NCBI GenBank assembly: GCA_021772215.1
Contig: JAJFMK010000191.1
Location: forward strand, 1-5,438
DNA: 5,438 nt
Source of the DNA: Chlamydiota bacterium
GTDB lineage: Bacteria > Chlamydiota > Chlamydiia > Chlamydiales > JAJFMK01
Direction: 5' to 3'
A program made the position numbers and the translations under genes. Every line of letters starts with the position of its first letter. Position 1 is the first letter of the stretch. Below the pieces are notes generated by a model that made no database searches, was not told where the DNA came from, and saw only the letters and a program-made list of their open reading frames with translations. Below, piece after piece: positions 1 through 4,100 of this stretch.

Positions 1-1
1 C

Positions 2-961
2 CTTGAGAAAGATATGAAGATGAAGGGAATGGACATGGTCTACGAATTTGCGAAAGATGCAGCTCGTTACGCCATCAAACAGGGAAAAATGGAAGCAAAG
101 AAGATGTTTTCTGAGGCGATGGGGATGATCGCTAGCGCTGCGATCAGCTTCGTCGGTGCCGGTTTGGCCTTGAGATCTGATAGAGCATCAAGGAACCAAG
201 TTGCAGCTGAACAAAAAAGTTCTGTGTCAAACAGCAAAATGTATGGAGAGCCTCCGGGAAATCCTCCAACAACTACAGATAAAGGTAAGACAGTTACGTT
301 GAAACAAAATGAAAGGGGAGAATGGGTGGATAAAAATACTGGAAATAACCTGGATTCAAACCAGAACCCCTTTCACCCTGACATCAATACTAAAAATCCG
401 AGCTTTTATGACAACCCTGGACCTGCTAAAGGTAAGCCTCCTCCTACACTCAAAGATCTTGACACCTTTGCAAATGGTACCCCAAAGCCGGGAGTAAAAG
501 ATCTGCAGGCGTATAAAGATCATTACGGTAAGATGCCGCCAAATCAAAAGCCGGTAGTAGTAGAAAATGACGTTATTGTAAAAAAAGAGCTCAACCCGGC
601 AAAATTTGCAGAGTATGAAAAGGGTGCTCAAGACTATGCTAACAGTTTTAGAGACAAAACCTCTGTAGCACAGAAAGTATACTCGACACAGCAGCTAAAC
701 TTACAAATGTATCAAGCCTATACTCAAACAGCCTCTCAGACTGCATCGGCAGCCGCTAAGTTTTCTGCTATTGAATTTGAAGAGAGAAAGGCACACTATC
801 AGGCAGCGCAGATTATGGCGCAGGCGATGAAGGAGATTTATCAGCAGTATCTGCAGGGGGCGAACGAGGCGTTTAACCAAGAGACGCAGTTAATTGATGC
901 CTTGATGCAGTTTTTACAGTCATTTTCCCAAAACATCTCGCGGCTTGTGTTCCGCGGTTGA
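2..961 (+). CDS. hypothetical helical protein, possibly secreted / type III translocator-like (5' end probably cut by window edge)
   Basis: The reading frame is open to the left edge (codons for L-E-K-D precede the first ATG at 14), so the true start may lie outside the window. A start at 14 is possible, because GAG at 5-7 could act as a weak ribosome binding site. Counting from that ATG the protein has 315 residues. Residues 8-34 form a charged amphipathic helix, 35-53 are hydrophobic and could cross a membrane, and about 75-180 are rich in Pro, Asn, Lys and Gly and probably disordered. About 195-315 are Ala/Gln-rich and helical, likely coiled coil. I see no cysteine and one tryptophan. This layout (helix, one hydrophobic segment, disordered linker, C-terminal coiled coil) is seen in type III secretion translocators and other secreted proteins of Chlamydiota, but no diagnostic motif is visible. 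The function remains unknown. Two hairpin terminators follow the stop codon. Confidence 0.7.
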   Translation, partial: LEKDMKMKGMDMVYEFAKDAARYAIKQGKMEAKKMFSEAMGMIASAAISFVGAGLALRSDRASRNQVAAEQKSSVSNSKMYGEPPGNPPTTTDKGKTVTLKQNERGEWVDKNTGNNLDSNQNPFHPDINTKNPSFYDNPGPAKGKPPPTLKDLDTFANGTPKPGVKDLQAYKDHYGKMPPNQKPVVVENDVIVKKELNPAKFAEYEKGAQDYANSFRDKTSVAQKVYSTQQLNLQMYQAYTQTASQTASAAAKFSAIEFEERKAHYQAAQIMAQAMKEIYQQYLQGANEAFNQETQLIDALMQFLQSFSQNISRLVFRG

Positions 962-964
962 TGT

Positions 965-984
965 CACCCCGATGGGGTGTTTTT
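965..984 (+). terminator. rho-independent terminator of the first gene
   Basis: A perfect 6-bp stem CACCCC/GGGGTG (965-970 with 974-979) with a GAT loop is followed directly by TTTTT (980-984). It starts three bases after the TGA stop codon of the upstream gene, which fits an intrinsic terminator for that gene. Confidence 0.8.
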
Positions 985-1006
985 GGTCAGGGGGCGTTTC
1001 CCCTCG

Positions 1007-1051
1007 GGGGCGTTGGGCAGCTGTCTGTCTCCAGCGCCCCTCTTCTTTTTT
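1007..1051 (+). terminator. second, back-up rho-independent terminator
   Basis: GGGGCGTTGG (1007-1016) pairs with CCAGCGCCCC (1031-1040) in a 10-bp stem containing one G-T wobble, with a 14-base loop. A T-rich tail, TCTTCTTTTTT (1041-1051), follows. The sequence GGGGCGTT also occurs at 991-998, so that copy could compete for the same CGCCCC arm. The hairpin probably catches read-through from the first terminator. Confidence 0.65.
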
Positions 1052-1054
1052 AAC

Positions 1055-1087
1055 AAATACACCCAATTGTGTCATCTGGGTGTATTT
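1055..1087 (-). terminator. symmetrical hairpin, possible terminator facing the clpX transcript
   Basis: AAATACACCC (1055-1064) is a perfect 10-bp inverted repeat of GGGTGTATTT (1078-1087), with a 13-base loop. Read on the minus strand, the stem ends in GTATTTGTT, a moderately T-rich tail. It could therefore stop transcripts arriving from clpX about 300 bases upstream. On the plus strand the tail is poor in T. No better minus-strand terminator is visible closer to the clpX stop codon; near 1351-1365 there is only a short, mismatched GCTAGC/GCGAGC hairpin. Confidence 0.45.
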
Positions 1088-1095
1088 ATTAAATG

Positions 1096-1260
1096 CTAGA
1101 TTTGCTTGAGCAGATTTAGGAACGGATGGTTGATGAAGAGTTTATCTCTGCCTCGCTTAATCTCTTCTAAAATGCCGATCTCACATAGAATCTATAGGGT
1201 TTCATGAAGAGAAGTTCGACAAGCTCTTTGTTGTAATTTAAGCATATTTCGCAGATATAC
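1096..1260 (-). pseudogene. remnant of a Fic-family protein C-terminus (winged-helix end)
   Basis: On the minus strand a frame open from 1278 reads YLRNMLKLQQRACRTSLHET followed by L, then an in-frame TAG (1192-1194), then ILCEIGILEEIKRGRDKLF and INHPFLNLLKQI, ending at a TAG at 1096-1098. This matches the usual C-terminal end of Fic-domain proteins: a helix-turn-helix of the type 'R.TA...L..L.e.GiLeE', then 'GR.klyiN..l..lL'. Fic proteins transfer AMP or related groups to target proteins through an HxFxxGNGRxxR motif in the core domain. That core is absent here, so only about 55 codons of the tail remain and they are broken by a stop codon. The fragment cannot encode an enzyme. It points to loss of a former accessory gene downstream of clpX. 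The assignment rests on family pattern recall, without an alignment. Confidence 0.6.
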
Positions 1261-1335
1261 CGAACAAATCGTAAAAATTTAGGTATATCCTCTGAATATA
1301 CCTAAAATTCGCTTATTTTCTGGGTATATCCTCTA
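1254..1335. repeat. GGTATAT box cluster: 11-bp palindrome plus 12-bp direct repeats at 41-bp spacing
   Basis: TTTAGGTATAT (1278-1288) is a perfect inverted repeat of ATATACCTAAA (1296-1306) with a 7-base spacer. GGTATATCCTCT occurs at 1282-1293 and again at 1323-1334, exactly 41 bases apart. The inverted box ATATACC occurs at 1255-1261 and 1296-1302, also 41 bases apart. The whole can be read as two imperfect copies of a 41-base unit (26 of 41 positions equal), with conserved ends and a variable middle. It could be a former operator, a small repeat element, or chance in AT-rich decaying DNA. It overlaps the upstream edge of the Fic remnant. Confidence 0.6.
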
Positions 1336-1391
1336 AAAATTAATAACCACCCGCTCGCTTTGCTAGCTAGAGGTTAGTTCCTTTCCTTTGC

Positions 1392-2666
1392 TTAAGCGAT
1401 CTTTTCGTCAGTGCGGATGATCTGAGGGATCGATTTGGTTTCGACAGCCTCTTGGTCGACGATGATCTCGCGGATTGTATCGTCGGAGGGCACCTCATAC
1501 ATGAGATCGCGCATAAGGGCCTCTAGGATGAGGCGCAGCGCTCTTGCGCCGGTGCCGGCCTTTTTGGCCTTGTCGGCGATGGCGAGGAGGGCGTCATCTG
1601 TGAAGGTGAGGGAGACTCCCTCCATGTCGAAGAGGCCTTTGAACTGCTTGATGACAGCATTCCTTGGTTCGACGAGGATCTGGACTAGGTCGTCGCGGGA
1701 GAGCTCGTTGCAGTTGGCGACGCTGTGGAAGCGGCCGATGAATTCGGGGATCATCCCGAAGTGGATCAGGTCTTCCGGCTCCGCTTTGGAGAGCAGGTAG
1801 TTCTTCTCATGTTCGTCAATTCCTTGGCCTTCGGTTCTTTTGAAGCCGATAGTGGTTTTGCCAAGTCTTTTCGCGACCACTTTTTCTAAGTTGACGAAAG
1901 CGCCGCCGGCGATGAAGAGAATATTGTCAGTGTTGACCTTGATATACTCTTGATGAGGGTGCTTGCGGCCTCCTTTAGGAGGGACATTGGCGACGGTGCC
2001 TTCGATAATTTTAAGAAGCGCCTGCTGCACACCTTCACCGGAGACGTCTCGGGTGATAGAGACGTTGGAGGTGGTGCGGTTGATCTTGTCGATCTCATCG
2101 ATATAGACGATGCCGTGCTCTGCTTTTTCGACGTCGTAATCGGAAGCTTGGAGGAGACGTAAGATGATGTTTTCCACATCTTCGCCGACGTAGCCAGCTT
2201 CTGTTAAGGTGGTGGCATCAGCATTAGCGATGGGGACATCGAGGACGTTGGCGAGTGTGCGGGCGATCAAGGTCTTTCCGGAGCCTGTGGGGCCAAAGAG
2301 CATCACGTTCGACTTGCTAAACTCTATCTCGTTTTTCGAGCTTTTGTGGCGGATGCGCTTATAGTGGTTATAGACGGCAACAGAGATCGCTCTTTTTGCA
2401 CTATCTTGGCCGATGATATATTCGTCGAGCCGCTCTTTGATCTCTTGTGGCTTTAAGACCTTAAAGTCGAAGTGGGAGCCCTTCTTTTGAGGAGATTCCT
2501 CCTCATCTTGCTGGCCCTCTTCCGGCTGCTTTTCGATGATGCCGCTGCAGAGGCGCACACATTTGTCGCAGATGTAGACGTCAGGTCCGGAGATCAGCTT
2601 TTCAACCTGTGTCTCATCGCGTCCGCAAAAAGAGCACTCTAATTTGTCATTTCCCTTTCGTGTCAT
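1392..2666 (-). CDS. clpX: ATP-dependent Clp protease ATP-binding subunit ClpX
   Basis: ClpX is a cytoplasmic hexameric AAA+ unfoldase that threads tagged proteins into the ClpP chamber. The 424-residue length is the family norm. An N-terminal zinc-binding domain has C11, C14, C33 and C36, followed by an acidic linker at 45-62. Visible AAA+ elements are Walker A GPTGSGKT (125-132), pore-1 loop GYVG (158-161), Walker B IVYIDE (186-191), the RKH motif (234-236), arginine finger R312 in GRF, and sensor-2 GAR (373-375). The IGF loop at 273-275 is the contact that docks into ClpP, so it is fit to work with the adjacent peptidase. The ATG at 2666 has AAGG about seven bases upstream, and the conserved zinc domain begins right after it. 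It starts 15 bases after the clpP stop codon, so the two are surely co-transcribed. No key residue is missing. Confidence 0.97.
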   Translation of the reverse strand: MTRKGNDKLECSFCGRDETQVEKLISGPDVYICDKCVRLCSGIIEKQPEEGQQDEEESPQKKGSHFDFKVLKPQEIKERLDEYIIGQDSAKRAISVAVYNHYKRIRHKSSKNEIEFSKSNVMLFGPTGSGKTLIARTLANVLDVPIANADATTLTEAGYVGEDVENIILRLLQASDYDVEKAEHGIVYIDEIDKINRTTSNVSITRDVSGEGVQQALLKIIEGTVANVPPKGGRKHPHQEYIKVNTDNILFIAGGAFVNLEKVVAKRLGKTTIGFKRTEGQGIDEHEKNYLLSKAEPEDLIHFGMIPEFIGRFHSVANCNELSRDDLVQILVEPRNAVIKQFKGLFDMEGVSLTFTDDALLAIADKAKKAGTGARALRLILEALMRDLMYEVPSDDTIREIIVDQEAVETKSIPQIIRTDEKIA

Positions 2667-2681
2667 ATCTATACCTTAAAA

Positions 2682-3287
2682 TTACGGAGAGACTACCTCG
2701 TCGATCAACCCATACTGTTTTGCCTCTTCGGCGCTCATAAAGAAGTCGCGGTCGACATCTTTGACGATCTTATCGTAAGGCTGACCTGTGCATTCAGAAA
2801 TAATTTGGTTTGTCACCTGTTTTAGGTGGATGATCTCTTTAGCTTGAAGCTGGATGTCGGAGCTTGTCCCCATCACCCCGCCGTGCGGCTGGTGGATCAT
2901 GATGCGGCTGTGGGGCAGGCCATAGCGCTTTCCCTTGGTGCCGGCAGTTAGGAGGAGCGCGCCCATAGAGGCGGCCTGGCCGATGCAGTAGGTGTGAACT
3001 TCACAGCCTAAGTATTTGAGCGTATCGTAGATCGCAAGACCTGCATTGATATAGCCGCCCATCGAGTTGATGTAGAGACTAATATGCTTCTTTGGATCTT
3101 CCATCTTGAGAAAGAGGAGCTGCGCTACGACAACATTGGCCACCTGATCCGTAATGTCTGAACCGACGAAGATAATGCGATCTTTGAGCAGCCTGGAGTA
3201 GATATCCATTGAGCGCTCACCGCGTCCCGTATCCTCTATGACGTAAGGTGTAAGCGATCCTTGGGGTTGATGTTCCTCTCTTTTCAT
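2682..3287 (-). CDS. clpP: ATP-dependent Clp protease proteolytic subunit (chlamydial ClpP2-like)
   Basis: ClpP is a self-compartmentalised serine peptidase, a double heptameric ring in the cytoplasm that degrades substrates delivered by ClpX. At 201 residues it is of normal length. The catalytic triad is S107 in GQAASMGA, H132 in MIHQPHGG and D177 in IVKDVDRDF. The segment LTPYVIEDTGRGER followed by SMDIYSRLLKDR is typical; by comparison with E. coli, about ten N-terminal residues may be removed as a propeptide. One oddity is that the near-invariant YINSPGG is YINSMGG here (residues 72-78), with Met for Pro. Known biology: Chlamydia has two clpP genes and clpP2 pairs with clpX in an operon, so a second clpP elsewhere is likely. 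The ATG at 3287 has TAGGA (3296-3300) eight bases upstream and its own promoter. Confidence 0.96.
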   Translation of the reverse strand: MKREEHQPQGSLTPYVIEDTGRGERSMDIYSRLLKDRIIFVGSDITDQVANVVVAQLLFLKMEDPKKHISLYINSMGGYINAGLAIYDTLKYLGCEVHTYCIGQAASMGALLLTAGTKGKRYGLPHSRIMIHQPHGGVMGTSSDIQLQAKEIIHLKQVTNQIISECTGQPYDKIVKDVDRDFFMSAEEAKQYGLIDEVVSP

Positions 3288-3320
3288 GAATGAATTCCTA
3301 TTTTGAATATGTTAAGAGCC

Positions 3321-3349
3321 ATTATAGGCGATCTCTCATAAATACACAA
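3321..3349 (-). promoter_or_regulatory. sigma-70-type promoter of clpP-clpX
   Basis: Read on the minus strand, a consensus -10 box TATAAT (3326-3321) lies 17 bases downstream of TTGTGT (3349-3344), a partial -35 box. Transcription would begin near 3313, giving a leader of roughly 26 bases that includes the ribosome binding site TAGGA. It sits in the 106-base gap between small gene B and clpP, where a promoter would be expected. Confidence 0.7.
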
Positions 3350-3393
3350 TCCGGGCTATTTTTGAAAAACCTAATGGCCTCATAGAGGAAAAA

Positions 3394-3726
3394 CTAGGTT
3401 GTCGGTGCGCAGCTTTGGAATTGGTCAACAGTTTTAATCGATACAATTTGGTAATCCGATTGGGCTTTTCTATAGGCGGCAAGTGTTCTCTTCAACATGT
3501 CAAAGAGGGATTCACTGTCTTCATCTTCTGGGTGCCGCATGAGCTGGGTAAGGTCTGGACCGCGAACTTTTGATAGTTCAAAGCAGATCTGCATCTCAGT
3601 AAAAATTTCGAAGATCTTTTTGAGTGCTTCTTTGTTTAACTTTACTCCAAACGTCACGACTTCATAAGTGTTGGGATTGTTAATTCCGTCGTCGCTTGGT
3701 TTGTAGGTTACTGAGATGTAAGACAT
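3394..3726 (-). CDS. small protein B, paralogue of the upstream small gene, function unknown
   Basis: This is a 110-residue, probably soluble protein with no signal peptide or membrane segment. I do not recognise the family. It is clearly related to the gene just upstream (3792-4088). Shared marks are the start MSY, G-[IV]-N-[ND]-x(1,2)-N-x-Y-x-V (residues 14-23), IF-x(3)-x-E-[LM]-QIC (38-48), and [FY]-x-KA-x(2)-[DE]-Y near the C-terminus (85-92). The middle (55-75) is acidic and diverged. The C-terminal end, with FQSCAPTT, goes beyond the end of its paralogue. The ATG at 3726 is preceded only by a weak AAAGAA three bases away, so translation may be lower than for gene A. The start is supported by alignment of MSY with the paralogue. 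Codons and frame look intact. It may be co-transcribed with tig and A; only a weak CCTC/GAGG hairpin follows it. Confidence 0.75.
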   Translation of the reverse strand: MSYISVTYKPSDDGINNPNTYEVVTFGVKLNKEALKKIFEIFTEMQICFELSKVRGPDLTQLMRHPEDEDSESLFDMLKRTLAAYRKAQSDYQIVSIKTVDQFQSCAPTT

Positions 3727-3741
3727 ATGTTCTTTGGCATG

Positions 3742-3798
3742 TTACTTAAATTCTTCGAGGAGAGTATCGAGAGTTCTTTCAATTAGTAGAGTTAGATA
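3742..3798 (-). pseudogene. duplicate of the last 18 codons of tig plus stop
   Basis: On the minus strand this reads YLTLLIERTLDTLLEEFK and then TAA. The true end of tig (4155-4099) reads YLALLTERTLDTLIEELK and then TAA: 14 of 18 residues are identical, and 41 of 57 bases, with no gap. Similarity stops abruptly upstream at about 3799, where gene A begins to overlap it. There is no start codon or upstream tig sequence, so it is a relic and not a gene. It lies before gene B exactly as the real tig tail lies before gene A, which shows that a [tig tail + small gene] segment exists in two copies about 357 bases apart. The last codon and stop codon of gene A fall inside this relic. Confidence 0.85.
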
Positions 3799-4088
3799 TT
3801 CAGTTCAATTTGAAGGTCATAAATATTCTTAATTGCGTCGTATTCTTGCTTTGCTTTTTCAAATCTATTGGTATGAGACGTGAGGTATGTACGTTCTTCT
3901 GAGGTGCCGTACAAGTTGGCCTTTTTGCGGCGCGTCTCTTCATTGTCTAAGCAGATTTGTAGTTCGACGTAGGCTCCGAAGATTTGACGAATCGTCCCTT
4001 TGTCTAAATCTTTATTACTTGAAACCCTGTATTGGTTGGTATCATTTACGCCATATTCAAATGGGCAAACTGTTTTTGTATATGACAT
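3792..4088 (-). CDS. small protein A, paralogue of the downstream small gene, function unknown
   Basis: This is a 98-residue, probably soluble protein of a family I do not recognise. I chose the ATG at 4088 over an upstream in-frame ATG at 4115 for two reasons: a strong AAAGGAG lies five bases before it, and the resulting MSY start aligns with paralogue B. The longer form would overlap the end of tig. Shared motifs with B are GVND.NQYRV (13-22), IFGAYVELQIC (36-46) and FEKAKQEY (76-83). The middle is basic (RRKKAN, 53-58), whereas B is acidic there. The C-terminal residues and stop codon lie at the junction with the tig-tail duplicate, so the protein may have lost a native ending such as the longer tail seen in B. 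The gap to tig is only 10 bases, so it is translated from the tig transcript. Confidence 0.78.
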   Translation of the reverse strand: MSYTKTVCPFEYGVNDTNQYRVSSNKDLDKGTIRQIFGAYVELQICLDNEETRRKKANLYGTSEERTYLTSHTNRFEKAKQEYDAIKNIYDLQIELNI

Positions 4089-4093
4089 GTAGT

Positions 4094-4100
4094 CTCCTTT
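4094..4100 (-). promoter_or_regulatory. ribosome binding site that fixes the start of small gene A
   Basis: AAAGGAG on the minus strand, five bases before the ATG at 4088, is the strongest Shine-Dalgarno sequence in the window. It overlaps the TAA of tig, which suggests that ribosomes finishing tig re-initiate here. The matching position before gene B has degenerated to AAAGAA. Confidence 0.75.

Larger units (their letters stand above)
962..1391. other. 430-base convergent intergenic region without an intact gene
   Basis: This is the gap between two converging transcription units. From left to right it holds two plus-strand terminators, a symmetrical hairpin, the wreck of a Fic-family C-terminus on the minus strand, and a group of GGTATAT boxes at 1254-1335. 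The remaining bases, 1336-1391, show nothing beyond a weak GCTAGC/GCGAGC inverted repeat. The part after 1050 is clearly richer in A and T than the flanking genes, as expected for decaying DNA. Confidence 0.7.

Noticed and set aside
356..631. Minus-strand open frame inside the first gene
   Set aside because: Its Phe/Tyr/Arg-rich composition and its position wholly opposite a longer frame indicate a shadow.
1254..1335. CRISPR array
   Set aside because: There are only two imperfect 41-base units with conserved ends and no regular repeat-spacer pattern; no cas genes are visible.
1435..1800. Open frame of 121 codons on the plus strand within clpX
   Set aside because: It lies opposite a fully conserved clpX, is rich in Ser/Arg as expected of an antisense shadow, and has no ribosome binding site.
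3366..3388. Possible terminator after gene B (CCTC-TAT-GAGG followed by TTTTT on the minus strand)
   Set aside because: The stem has only four base pairs and the T run is eight bases away, too weak to call as a terminator.
3727..3791. Separate promoter for gene B (TTGAAA near 3785)
   Set aside because: No -10-like hexamer lies at a fitting distance. The TTGAAA is part of the relic tig coding sequence.
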